A program made the position numbers and the translations under genes. Shown in pieces: positions 17,178 through 25,619 of a stretch of DNA of 64,000 nt (its first letter is position 1; each line of letters begins with the position of its first letter). The DNA is from JAXDBM01 sp963709485 (GTDB lineage Bacteria; Desulfobacterota; Syntrophia; Syntrophales; Fen-1087), in contig CAVPWE010000005.1 in the NCBI GenBank assembly GCA_963709485.1, positions 248,001-312,000 on the forward strand, given 5' to 3'. The notes below the pieces were generated by a model that saw only the letters and a list, made by a program, of their open reading frames with translations, searched no databases and was not told where the DNA came from.

Positions 17178-18047
17178 TTATTGACGGACGAGGCGGATTT
17201 CAAACAGCTTCGGCCAGAATTTCCCCGTCACGAAGAGCCGGTCGCCCCGCCCGTCATGGGCGATCCCGTTGAGCACGTCGACGGGCGCACCCGCCCCGAG
17301 CTTCCCCGACAGGCCCCGCAGGTCGATCCAGCCCAGGACCCTGCCGGATTCCGGCGAGATCCGGGCGATGTAATCGGTCCCCCAGACATTCGCGAAGAGC
17401 TCGCCCTTCACGAACTCGAGCTCGTTGAGACGGGCGACCGGCCGGCCCCGGTCGGTGACGGTCACCTGCCCGACAGGCTTGAAGGTGCGGGCGTCGAGCC
17501 GGCGCAGGACCGCCGTCCCGTCGCTCATGACAAGGCGTGTTCCGTCACAGGCGATCCCCCAGCCCTCGGTGGGGTAAGCGAAACGGCCGGCCGGCCGAAG
17601 ATCGAGGTCATAGACGAAGCCGACCCGGGACTGCCAGGTGAGCTGGACGAGGCGGTCCCGGCAGAGGGTAATCCCTTCCCCGAAATATCTGTCCGGCAGG
17701 CGGCGGATCTTCAGCACCTTCCCCGTTTTCAGGTCCACCTTCCGCAAAGAAGACCGGCCCTCGAGACCCGTTCCCTCGTAGAGGAAACCGCCTGCCCAGG
17801 CAAGGCCCTGCGTGAAGGCGGCGGGGTCGTGCGGGTATTCGCGGATGACCCGGTATCCGTAAACCGGGACATCGGAAGGATCGGGGGCCGGGGATGCGTC
17901 TGCCGCTCCCGGCGGCGATGGCGACAGTGGCGGAACCGGGCCGTCAAGCGAATCGCCCCGGAACGGCAAAAGGACGAGGCATGCGGCGAGAAGGACCGCT
18001 CTGATCCGGGACTTTCTTTGCAATGCCGACCGTCCTGACCGTTTCAC
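17178..18047 (-). CDS. Glutaminyl-peptide cyclotransferase (beta-propeller type)
   Basis: A 289-residue protein of the plant/bacterial glutaminyl cyclase family, which turns N-terminal glutamine of peptides into pyroglutamate. A signal or anchor lies at about 14-32, then a Pro-rich linker. The five-bladed propeller carries family motifs 'PHDPAAFTQGL', 'YEGTGLEGRSSLRKVDL', 'LTWQSRVGFVYD', 'GWGIACDG', 'LNELEFVKGELFANVW' and 'NGIAHD'. Export suggests a periplasmic enzyme. It is followed 21 bases upstream in sequence by the radical SAM operon on the same strand and may be its last gene. Confidence 0.9.
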   Translation of the reverse strand: MKRSGRSALQRKSRIRAVLLAACLVLLPFRGDSLDGPVPPLSPSPPGAADASPAPDPSDVPVYGYRVIREYPHDPAAFTQGLAWAGGFLYEGTGLEGRSSLRKVDLKTGKVLKIRRLPDRYFGEGITLCRDRLVQLTWQSRVGFVYDLDLRPAGRFAYPTEGWGIACDGTRLVMSDGTAVLRRLDARTFKPVGQVTVTDRGRPVARLNELEFVKGELFANVWGTDYIARISPESGRVLGWIDLRGLSGKLGAGAPVDVLNGIAHDGRGDRLFVTGKFWPKLFEIRLVRQ

Positions 18048-18068
18048 CGATCCGAATGCCTTTCGCCG

Positions 18069-19454
18069 CTACCGCATGACGATCCAGTGAAAAAAACGTT
18101 TTGCCAGATAGTACAGGTGCCTGAGCGAACGGATGGACCGAAGCTGGTAGGCCAGGATGCCGGGCCGCATGTAGAACCTCAGGAAGGCCAGCCGCTGCCA
18201 GCGCTTCAGCGCCTTCCGGGTGAGGCCTTCCGGCACGTAGGCCGCATTCATGAAATAGAAATGCGTCCAGTCCACATCTTTCAACTTGCCGCCGGCCTGG
18301 AGCATGCGGAAGCTCTCCGAACCGGGAAAGGGCAGATAGGTGAAGTAATTGGCCCGCTTCAGCGGGAGCCCGGCGGAAAAGCGGATCGTCTCGCGGATCG
18401 TCCCGACGGTCTCGCCGGGATATCCCAGGATGAAGAAGCCGGCCATGTCGACGCCGGCCCGCCGGATCATTTGCACGGACGCCCGGATCCCGTCCTTCGT
18501 CATGCCCTTGCGCATCAGCTTCAGCATCCGGTCGGAGCCGGACTCGATTCCCAGCGAGATCAGGTACAGGCCGGTGTCCTTCATCAAGCCGAGCAGCTCC
18601 TCGTCCAGGGTGTCCATGCGGACGCCGTTCGGCACGGCCCAGCTCATGCCCAGGTTCGCCGCCTTGAGCTGCCGCAGCAGCGCCTTCGCATAGGCCCGGT
18701 CCTGCGTGAAGTTGTCGTCGACGATGTGAAACTCCCGGATCCCGAATTCCCGGTACAGATATTGGATCTCGCCCAGCACATGGCCGGCGCTCCGCCGGCG
18801 GATCTTGCGGCCGGACACCACATGCCCCGCGCAGAAGGTGCACGGGTAGGGGCAGCCCCGGGTCACCATGACGGGCGCGATGGGAAACTGCCGGTAAAAG
18901 GCGCCGTGCTGGGATTCCGGGTAGGTCTCCGGCCGGATGATGTCCCAGGCCGGCATCCCGAGCGCGTCCAGGTCTTCGGGGAAAGCGGGAAGCTTCGACC
19001 GGATCCGGCCGTTGTCGCGCCAGACCAGGCCCGGTATGGCCCGGTAGTCCGCCTGCCCGTCCTGCAGTCCGTCCAGCAGCAGCGGGAGCCCCGTTTCCGC
19101 TTCGCCGACAAAGGCGAAATCGAGGTTTTCCCCGGCCGTCCGGAACAGGTCCTCGGGCAGGGCCGAGGGGTGGGGACCGCCGACAACGGTGACCATTCCC
19201 CGGCGGACCCGCTTCGCGGCCTCCAGGGCCTTCAGGACGAATTGAAGATCGAAGGTGTAGCATTGCAGGCCCAGGACATCGGGTGGGTTCCTTCTGAGGA
19301 TGGATTCCAGTCTTTCGACGGGGATGTTTTCTTTGATGCAGTCGAGGATGGCGACTTCGTGCCGCTTGCGGATCGCCGTGGCCAGATAGCCCAGTCCCAG
19401 GGAGGGCTGGATATGGTCGCTCAGGTTGTGGGGCTTGACCAGGAGGACTTTCAT
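18069..19454 (-). CDS. B12-binding-domain radical SAM protein
   Basis: 461 residues. Residues ~1-125 form a cobalamin-binding-like Rossmann domain (LVKPHNLSDHIQPSLGLGYLA, then 'VVGGPHPSALPEDLF'). The radical SAM core follows with the cluster motif C-x3-C-x2-C (CPYPCTFC) at about 199-206 and 'GYPGET' further on. The C-terminus is Arg/aromatic-rich. ATG 19454 shares one base with the stop of the GT2 gene (TGATG); a TTG codon one triplet upstream is the only other start. Members of this group modify lipids, hopanoids or secondary metabolites. Its operon with a GT2 and membrane proteins points to lipid or glycan modification. Confidence 0.9.
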   Translation of the reverse strand: MKVLLVKPHNLSDHIQPSLGLGYLATAIRKRHEVAILDCIKENIPVERLESILRRNPPDVLGLQCYTFDLQFVLKALEAAKRVRRGMVTVVGGPHPSALPEDLFRTAGENLDFAFVGEAETGLPLLLDGLQDGQADYRAIPGLVWRDNGRIRSKLPAFPEDLDALGMPAWDIIRPETYPESQHGAFYRQFPIAPVMVTRGCPYPCTFCAGHVVSGRKIRRRSAGHVLGEIQYLYREFGIREFHIVDDNFTQDRAYAKALLRQLKAANLGMSWAVPNGVRMDTLDEELLGLMKDTGLYLISLGIESGSDRMLKLMRKGMTKDGIRASVQMIRRAGVDMAGFFILGYPGETVGTIRETIRFSAGLPLKRANYFTYLPFPGSESFRMLQAGGKLKDVDWTHFYFMNAAYVPEGLTRKALKRWQRLAFLRFYMRPGILAYQLRSIRSLRHLYYLAKRFFHWIVMR

Positions 19455-20152
19455 CAATCCGTGAACCGGTATCGGATCAGGGCCACGACGGCGCCGATCC
19501 CGTGCTTCCAGGAAATCTTCTTCCCCTCCTCGTAGGTCCGGCCGTAGTAGGAGATGGGCATCTCGTATACCCGCAGGCGCCTGTTCTTGAAGATCTTGGC
19601 CGTGATCTCCGGCTCCACGGAAAAGTCGTCCGAACGGATATGGATCTGCCGGATCACCTCGCTTCTGAACATCTTGTAGCAGGTCTCCATGTCGGTGAGG
19701 GTCGTGTTGTAGAGCAGGTTGGTCAGGAACGTCAGGAAGCCGTTTCCGACGCGGTGCCAGAACATGTAGACCCGCTGCGGCTTGCCGCCGGAGAGCCGCG
19801 ACCCGAAAACGACGTCGGCCACGCCGTCCTGAATCGGCCGGATCATTTCATTGAACTCGGCCGGGTCGTATTCCAGGTCGGCATCCTGTATGGCGACGAC
19901 CGCGCCCGTTACCTGCTGAAAAGCCGTGCGCAGGGCCGCGCCCTTGCCGCGGTTCCGGTCGTGAAAGAAAATCCGGACGCGGCCGTCAAAGGCCGTCGAT
20001 CTCAACAGTTCCCCCGTGCCGTCGTCGGAGCCGTCGTCCACAATGACGAGTTCCCTGACGATCTCCAGCCGCAGGACCTTCCCGATGATCGCCAGGACCG
20101 TTTCCCGCTCGTTGTAGACCGGCATCACCACCGACAGGACCGGTTCCGTCAT
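19454..20152 (-). CDS. Family 2 glycosyltransferase, dolichyl-phosphate mannosyltransferase-like
   Basis: A 232-residue single-domain GT2 with 'SVVMPVYNERETVLAII', the DDGS motif (VIVDDGSDDGT), 'NRGKGAALRTAF' and the metal-binding DADLEYDP (DxD). This is the DPM1/GtrB-like pattern: transfer of a sugar from a nucleotide donor to a polyprenyl phosphate carrier. It lacks the C-terminal membrane helices of GtrB, so it is probably peripheral. Start and stop overlap both neighbours, so it is coupled with the membrane protein upstream, a likely user of the lipid-linked sugar. Confidence 0.9.
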   Translation of the reverse strand: MTEPVLSVVMPVYNERETVLAIIGKVLRLEIVRELVIVDDGSDDGTGELLRSTAFDGRVRIFFHDRNRGKGAALRTAFQQVTGAVVAIQDADLEYDPAEFNEMIRPIQDGVADVVFGSRLSGGKPQRVYMFWHRVGNGFLTFLTNLLYNTTLTDMETCYKMFRSEVIRQIHIRSDDFSVEPEITAKIFKNRRLRVYEMPISYYGRTYEEGKKISWKHGIGAVVALIRYRFTD

Positions 20153-21657
20153 GGCCTTCTCCCCCTTTTTTCATGTTTCTCTTTGACGCTTCCCGCTTTC
20201 GCGGGCATCGCGGCCCTGCCGGCAAGGGCCTGCTCCGGCGTCCGGACCGCCATGAAAAAGAGGAAAACGGCGCTGGGCCACAACTGCATGTACAGGCGGT
20301 TCAGGGACGTCATCAGGTGGTAGTTCAGCTCGTAGGGCGCGATGAGGTGGATCGCGAAGTACCCGGCCAGCATCAGGACCAGGACGGCGGCGCCGGCCAG
20401 GAGGTTCAGCCGGTCTTTCCCGTCGATCGCCGGCCCCATCAGGGCCAGGTAGGCGGCGAGCAGAATGACGTTGACGAGGCCGGGGTTGAAATGGATGCCC
20501 GTGCGGATATCCGCGAACCCCTGGGTGAAGCTGAGTCCCGTCAGGACGTAGGCCTTGAAGATATCGCAGTACCGGTGAAGGTCGGTCAGTTTCGGCAACA
20601 CCTGCTGGATTGTCTGTCCGGCAAAGAGGTGGTTGGAGAGCGCCAGCTCCGCCTTGAAGACGGCCACGATAACCAGGACCGGGCAGGCGCCCGCCGCGAT
20701 CCACAGGAGCTGCCTCGCCGATTCTTTCCCGCCACCGCGGAAGGACTGGAGAATCAGGCGGGTGAGAAAGAACAGGATGAAAAAAAGCAGTCCCTCGTTT
20801 TTCGTCCAGGCGGCGAGCCCCGCCGCCAGTCCGGCCAGGACGAGGAAGCCCCTTCCCCCCTCGGGAAACCGGTCATGGAGGAAGACAAACACAAAGGCGA
20901 GAAGGAAAAAAAGCGCCAGGGGGATATCGGCGAACTGCGCCGCGCCCAGGACGATGAAAAAAGGGCTCCCCATCAGGACGAGGCCGCCCAGAAAGCCCTG
21001 GCTCCGGCCGCGCAGGACGGACAGGGCCGCCCAGACCGCCCCGACAACTGCAAAGGTGAAGAGGCAGGCCAGCAGGACCGGCGCCTGCAGCGTCTCGCCG
21101 CCCGCATACTGCCAGGACCGCACGACGGAGAGGGGAACCAGCAGGGGGTAGTCCAGGTGCGTCCAGTCCAGGGCCTCGGTGAACATGCCGCGCCACTGTT
21201 CGGCACCCCGGAAGATGAAGCGGGCGTGAAAATTCCAGATCCACCAGGCATCCCATTTTCCGTGGGGCTCACGCAGGGTGGCGATAATGAAGGAAGCGAT
21301 GGAGAACAGAAGGGCGCCGCAGAAGACGGCCGGCAAGACCCATTGAAACCTGAACTTCCCGATCGGCGAGTCCTCCGGCAGACCGTCCCCTTGCCTGCCT
21401 CTTCGAAAGATGAAAAAAACGAGAGCCGCAAGAGAAAGGGCCGCGAGAATTTCCACGGCAAAGATCGCGCGAGGCTGGCCGGCCATGAGGCAGAGAAAGC
21501 AGAGGCAGGAAGTCAGCCCCATGCCGAGGGCGGCGCCGGCCGTCAGCCGGAGCATGAGCCCTGCCGGCCGCTTTTCCGAAACCGGGGCAAGGGCGAAGGA
21601 CAGCAGCGTGCCGATCGCGGCGGCAACGACGAGGGACAGAAGGACCGGAAGCGTCAT
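20149..21657 (-). CDS. Polytopic membrane protein, possible GT-C-like glycosyltransferase
   Basis: 502 residues with about eleven hydrophobic helices. A soluble loop after the third or fourth helix holds 'GKWDAWWIWNFHARFIFRG', reminiscent of the acidic/aromatic first loop of GT-C enzymes (ArnT/GT39 type), and 'DWTHLDYPLLVP'. I cannot place it in a named family with certainty. It overlaps the GT2 gene downstream by four bases (ATGA). A polyprenyl-phosphate sugar made by that GT2 would be the natural donor for a GT-C enzyme, which is an inference from context. Confidence 0.7.
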   Translation of the reverse strand: MTLPVLLSLVVAAAIGTLLSFALAPVSEKRPAGLMLRLTAGAALGMGLTSCLCFLCLMAGQPRAIFAVEILAALSLAALVFFIFRRGRQGDGLPEDSPIGKFRFQWVLPAVFCGALLFSIASFIIATLREPHGKWDAWWIWNFHARFIFRGAEQWRGMFTEALDWTHLDYPLLVPLSVVRSWQYAGGETLQAPVLLACLFTFAVVGAVWAALSVLRGRSQGFLGGLVLMGSPFFIVLGAAQFADIPLALFFLLAFVFVFLHDRFPEGGRGFLVLAGLAAGLAAWTKNEGLLFFILFFLTRLILQSFRGGGKESARQLLWIAAGACPVLVIVAVFKAELALSNHLFAGQTIQQVLPKLTDLHRYCDIFKAYVLTGLSFTQGFADIRTGIHFNPGLVNVILLAAYLALMGPAIDGKDRLNLLAGAAVLVLMLAGYFAIHLIAPYELNYHLMTSLNRLYMQLWPSAVFLFFMAVRTPEQALAGRAAMPAKAGSVKEKHEKRGRRP

Positions 21658-22121
21658 GGTCTCGGTCCTTTTCGATAGAGGATGAGGCCGTCCCCGAAAT
21701 CCCGGGCGGGTACCAGTTTATATTTCTGCAGGAGACCGGCGTCGGGAGATCCGGTGATGTAGTTGCCCACCACGAGCGGGTGGTCGGGGCTGTTGTGTAC
21801 GATCACCGGGGCCAGCGTGTACTGCGTCAGCATGTACTGCGCCAGGAACTCGACATCCTGAAGGGTCCGCTCGTAGAGGAAGATCTTCTCGTTGTCGACG
21901 GACGTGACATAGCCCATCGCGGCGGTCCCGGCGGGCAGGGCACCCCGGATCTGGTCGATCCTGGCCTCGTGGATCGTCACCGGATCGGTTTTCAGGAATT
22001 CCGGGTAGGATGCTGCGCCCCGGTACAGCGCGTTCAGGCCGGAGGCAAAGGTCAAGGCCAAAAGCAGGGCCAGGGCCGTCCCGGCGCGCACGCGCGCATA
22101 TGTTCCGTCTGGTTTTCCCAC
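21654..22121 (-). CDS. Small membrane-anchored protein of unknown function
   Basis: 155 residues from GTG 22121, with one N-terminal membrane helix (about 12-30) and a periplasmic domain of about 120 residues rich in Tyr/Leu ('FLAQYMLTQYTLAPVIVHN', 'NYITGSP'). Its stop overlaps the start of the large membrane protein by four bases, making it the first gene of the four- or five-gene minus-strand operon down to 17178 or 18069. It resembles the extracytoplasmic tails seen next to GT-C-like proteins, but no family is recognised. Confidence 0.7.
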   Translation of the reverse strand: MGKPDGTYARVRAGTALALLLALTFASGLNALYRGAASYPEFLKTDPVTIHEARIDQIRGALPAGTAAMGYVTSVDNEKIFLYERTLQDVEFLAQYMLTQYTLAPVIVHNSPDHPLVVGNYITGSPDAGLLQKYKLVPARDFGDGLILYRKGPRP

Positions 22122-22277
22122 ATCATGGGCCTTTCCGCCGGCATGGGCCGAATGGAGTCTACGCGGCGGGAAGTATAGGGAACGGGCCGGGGCCTGTCAA
22201 TGGTAAAAAGCCTTGCGCATCAGTCTCGCGGGCGCGCAGCCCCAGGGTGGGAATCTTTCTTTTCAAGAACAATGCTT

Positions 22278-23423
22278 CTACCGGAGGATCTGGCCGGCGA
22301 TGATGATGCGCTGGATCTGGTTGGTGCCCTCGTAGATCTGGGTGATCTTCGCGTCCCGCATCATCCGCTCCACCGGATATTCCCGGACATAGCCGTATCC
22401 GCCGAAGATCTGGACAGCGTCCGTGGTCACCTTCATCGCCACGTCCGAGGCGTACCACTTCGCCATGGAGGCGATCTTCGGCTGGTCCGGCGATTCCGGC
22501 TCGGTGTCGATCATCGAAGCCGCCCGGTAGACCATGGTCCGCGCCGTCTCCACGGAAAGGGCCATCTCCGCCAGCATCCACTGTATCCCCTGGAACGATG
22601 CCAGGGGCTTGCCGAACTGCACCCGCTCCTTCGCGTATTTGATCGACGCCTCGAGCGCCCCCTGGGCAATCCCCAGCGCCTGACCGCCCACGGCGGGCCG
22701 CGTGTAGTTGAACGTCGTCATCAGCGTCCGGAATCCGCCCCCCTCGGGGCCCAGCAGGCGGTCCGCCGGAACGAACACGTTCTCGAAGACCAGCTCCCGC
22801 GTGTCCGACCCGTGAAGGCCCATCTTGTGCTCCTTCTTCCCCACGGTGAACCCCGGCATGCCCTTCTCCAGGATGAACATGCTGATGCCCCGGTTGCCCT
22901 TCTCCTTGTCCGTGTAGGCCAGGACCGTCACGATATCCGCTTCGCCCCCGTTGGTAATGAAGATCTTGGCGCCGTCCAGCACGTAGCCGCCGTCCACCTT
23001 CTTCGCCGTCGTCTTCATCCCCGACACGTCGGAGCCGGCCCCCGGTTCGGTGATCCCGCAGGCGCCGAGGCATGCCCCCGAGGCCAAACGGTAGAGGTAA
23101 TTCTTCTTCTGCTCCTCCGTGCCGGCCAGAAGCAGGGGGTCGCTCGCCAGCGCCTGGGTCGTCAGGATGACCGAGGTTGAACAGCAGACCTTCGCAATCT
23201 CTTCCACCACCAGGACCATTGCCAGCATCCCCGCCCCGGCACCACCATATTCCTCGGGAATCTGGATGCCCAGCAAACCGTTCTCCGCCAGGACCTTCAC
23301 CGAATCGGACGGAAAGATCTCCTTCTCGTCGATTTCCGCGGCGATGGGGGCAAACTTTTCCTCCGCGATCCTCCGCACCGTGTCCCGCAACATCTTCTGG
23401 TCATCATTCAAAATAAAATCTAT
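22278..23423 (-). CDS. Acyl-CoA dehydrogenase (possible ATA start)
   Basis: About 381 residues, a complete acyl-CoA dehydrogenase that oxidises acyl-CoA to 2-enoyl-CoA and passes electrons to ETF. Motifs seen: 'GACGITEPGAGSDV' (FAD/substrate signature 1), 'FITNGGEADIVTVLA', 'RPAVGGQALGIAQGALE', and the C-terminal 'QIFGGYGYVREYPVERMMRD' followed by 'IYEGTNQIQRIIIA', where the Glu of YEGT is the usual catalytic base. The family normally starts M-D-F-x-L-x-x-D-Q; here that Met codon reads ATA (23423), with AGGAGA six bases upstream. The next usable codon is TTG 23411. Last gene of the long minus-strand operon. Confidence 0.9.
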   Translation of the reverse strand: MDFILNDDQKMLRDTVRRIAEEKFAPIAAEIDEKEIFPSDSVKVLAENGLLGIQIPEEYGGAGAGMLAMVLVVEEIAKVCCSTSVILTTQALASDPLLLAGTEEQKKNYLYRLASGACLGACGITEPGAGSDVSGMKTTAKKVDGGYVLDGAKIFITNGGEADIVTVLAYTDKEKGNRGISMFILEKGMPGFTVGKKEHKMGLHGSDTRELVFENVFVPADRLLGPEGGGFRTLMTTFNYTRPAVGGQALGIAQGALEASIKYAKERVQFGKPLASFQGIQWMLAEMALSVETARTMVYRAASMIDTEPESPDQPKIASMAKWYASDVAMKVTTDAVQIFGGYGYVREYPVERMMRDAKITQIYEGTNQIQRIIIAGQILR

Positions 23424-23439
23424 GCGACTTCTCCTATAC

Positions 23440-24498
23440 CTATAAAAGGCCCCTTTCCCGGGCAATTTTGAGCTGCATGTCCATGACGTCCCGCGGTGGG
23501 GTGTATCGCTCCCGAGGTTCCTTCTGCAGCAGCTTGATGGCCTCCAGAGGGCAGATCCCGACACAGACGCCGCAGCCGATGCAACGGTCCAGGTTCACCA
23601 CGGCTGTCTCCTCCATCTTGATCGCGTCCATGGGACAGCGGAACTCGCAAAGTCCGCAGCCGGTGCAGTCCTCCGGGACGACCCGGGCATGATAATTCGT
23701 GTGGGCGATCTCCGCGGGCTTCTCCATCTTCTTGAGGGCCTTCAGGAGCGCACAGCAGCACCCGCAGCACATGCACATGTTCCAGACCTTCTGCCCGTTC
23801 CCCGGCTGCAGCACGAGCCCGGCATCCATCGCATTTCTGAGGATGCGCAGGGCCTCCTCCTGTGTCGCCTCCCGCCCGAGGCCGTTCTCGATGTAGAAAT
23901 ACGCCCCCGCGCCGAAGGCCATGCAGGTCTCCATGGGGTGATCGCAGCCCTCGCCGAGCATCTTCTCCTCCTTCCGGCAGATGCAGGGAGCGACGGAGAT
24001 CTTCTTCTGGTCCCGTATGATGGCCTCCGCCTGCTCGTAGGGAAGAATCTCCATCGAGGGGTCGAGGCTCTGGGCGATGGGGATGATCCGGTGCTGGCTC
24101 GTTTTGGTCCCGTACCAGCCCTTCGTCATGAATTCATCGAAGTAGCTCCTCAGCAGCCGGACATCCTCCACGGTGTTCTGGTTGATGTGGAACTCCCACA
24201 TGCCCTCCGCCAGGGGGGAGAGATTGTAGAGGCGCTTCTCCCCCTTGGAGATCCGGAAGATCAGCCCCCGTTTCGACATGTCCTCCAGGACGGGGGCCAG
24301 GGCTTCCGCCTCCATTTCCAGGCGCTTTGCGATGGCCGGTACGCCCTCGGGCAGACCGGTCATGGCCAGGGCGATCTCGGCCTCCCGCGGGGAGAACCAG
24401 CGGGCCAGGATCCGCTTTTCGATACCGGATTCCGTCTCCGGAAACGGAACGGGCAGCTTGTCCAGGTGCTTTGCCAGTCGGGCATAGACGTCTTCCAT
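23440..24498 (-). CDS. 4Fe-4S ferredoxin-type protein with N-terminal helix-turn-helix-like region and extra cysteine motifs
   Basis: 352 residues. Residues ~25-105 look like a winged-helix region (SPREAEIALAMTGLPEGVP..., 'MSKRGLIFRI'). Two classical [4Fe-4S] motifs near the C-terminus, CTGCGLCEFRCP and CIGCGVCVGICP, make an eight-iron ferredoxin domain. Between them lie unusual cysteine groups: 'CICRKEEKMLGEGCDHPMETC' style spacing at ~177-197 and CMCCGCCC at ~247-254, which could bind another cluster. It lies between Hbd and an acyl-CoA dehydrogenase, so a role in electron transfer from acyl-CoA oxidation is likely. Similar proteins occur in anaerobic Desulfobacterota. Confidence 0.85.
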   Translation of the reverse strand: MEDVYARLAKHLDKLPVPFPETESGIEKRILARWFSPREAEIALAMTGLPEGVPAIAKRLEMEAEALAPVLEDMSKRGLIFRISKGEKRLYNLSPLAEGMWEFHINQNTVEDVRLLRSYFDEFMTKGWYGTKTSQHRIIPIAQSLDPSMEILPYEQAEAIIRDQKKISVAPCICRKEEKMLGEGCDHPMETCMAFGAGAYFYIENGLGREATQEEALRILRNAMDAGLVLQPGNGQKVWNMCMCCGCCCALLKALKKMEKPAEIAHTNYHARVVPEDCTGCGLCEFRCPMDAIKMEETAVVNLDRCIGCGVCVGICPLEAIKLLQKEPRERYTPPRDVMDMQLKIARERGLL

Positions 24499-24582
24499 GT
24501 GGTTATCCTCCGCTTTTCCTCAAATTCCGGCCGATTGAACGGACAGGGACCGGCCGTTTTGCGCGTGGATTCGCGATCGTCG

Positions 24583-25437
24583 CTATTTCGTGTAATCGTA
24601 GAATCCGCGGCCCGTCTTCCGGCCCAGCCGGTTCTCCCGGATCATCTGCTCGAAGAGCGCGGACGGCTTGTAGCGCTCCTCGCCCGTCATCCCGTAGAGG
24701 GCCTTCAGGGCATTGTTTACCACGTCCACACCGGCCATGTCCATGATCTCCACCGGCCCCATGGGATGGTTGGAGCCCAGCTTCAGCCCGAGGTCGATGT
24801 CCTGCGCCGTGGCGTAGCCCTTGTAAATCTGGTCCGCCGCCTCGTTGTACAGGAGGCAGAGGAAACGGTTCACGATGAACCCCGGAACGTCCTTCGCCCT
24901 GATGGCAGTCTTGCCCAGGGCGGCCATGACCTCCAGGGTGGCGTTCAGAACCTTCGCGTCCGTTTTCTCTCCCGAGATGACCTCGACGAGCCGCATCACC
25001 GGGACGGGACTGAAGAAATGGGTGCCCAGGACTCTCCCGGGGTGCTTCGTCGCCGCGGCGATCTTCGTGACGCTGAGCGTCGATGTGTTGGAGGCCAGGA
25101 TGACCTCCGGGGGACAGAGCCGGTCCAGCTCCGCGAACACCTTCTGCTTGAGGGCAAGGTCCTCGATGACCGCCTCGATGACCATGTCCGCCCCGGCTGC
25201 GGCCTCCTCCATGCTCGTCGTTCCCTTGAGCCTCCCCAGGATCGCATCGTGATCCGCCGCCGACAGCTTCCCCTTCTCCAGCTTCTTGCCGAGGAAGTTG
25301 CGGATCGTCGCCAGACCCTTTTCAACGAAGCGGTCCTCCACGTCCCGCATCGCCACTTCGATGCCCTTTTCCACGGCCACCTGGGCAATCCCCGCCCCCA
25401 TCGTGCCCGCACCGATGACACACAGTTTTTTGATCAT
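24583..25437 (-). CDS. 3-hydroxybutyryl-CoA dehydrogenase
   Basis: A 284-residue NAD-dependent 3-hydroxyacyl-CoA dehydrogenase of the short Hbd/PaaH type. The Rossmann motif GAGTMGAGIAQ is at 8-18. Catalytic His is in 'LGTHFFSPVPVMRLVEVI' (His-Glu pair), followed by 'DVPGFIVNRFLCLLYNEA', 'GSNHPMGPVEIMDM' and the C-terminal 'NRLGRKTGRGFYDY'. It oxidises (S)-3-hydroxybutyryl-CoA to acetoacetyl-CoA, the step before the thiolase at the head of this operon. Confidence 0.95.
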   Translation of the reverse strand: MIKKLCVIGAGTMGAGIAQVAVEKGIEVAMRDVEDRFVEKGLATIRNFLGKKLEKGKLSAADHDAILGRLKGTTSMEEAAAGADMVIEAVIEDLALKQKVFAELDRLCPPEVILASNTSTLSVTKIAAATKHPGRVLGTHFFSPVPVMRLVEVISGEKTDAKVLNATLEVMAALGKTAIRAKDVPGFIVNRFLCLLYNEAADQIYKGYATAQDIDLGLKLGSNHPMGPVEIMDMAGVDVVNNALKALYGMTGEERYKPSALFEQMIRENRLGRKTGRGFYDYTK

Positions 25438-25521
25438 AGCTTCTGCCTTTCCTCGTTATCTGAAAAACGACATCCAATGCAAATGGGGGCCTGCCGAGGT
25501 CCCCTTCCCTTCCCCGTGCGA

Positions 25522-25557
25522 ACGGTGCGGACCTCGCTTCCGCGGGGTCCGCACCGT
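25522..25557 (-). repeat. Strong intergenic stem-loop in the acyl-CoA operon
   Basis: A perfect 12-base inverted repeat, ACGGTGCGGACC (25522-25533) and GGTCCGCACCGT (25546-25557), around a 12-base loop, in the 182-base gap between the CoA-transferase and hbd genes. No T-run follows on either strand, so it is not a standard intrinsic terminator. It could be an RNA-processing or stabilising hairpin that sets unequal expression of the two operon halves. Confidence 0.75.
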
Positions 25558-25619
25558 GGCGTTTGTTGATGATGACTCCGTCCCCATCGATTCAGGGCAA
25601 TGGACGGAAACGACCGCGA

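Noticed and set aside
20173..21678. 501-residue plus-strand frame opposite the membrane protein
   Set aside because: Very charged (Gln/Glu/Arg/Gly) translation is the antisense of hydrophobic helices; the minus-strand gene overlaps its neighbours as real operon genes do.
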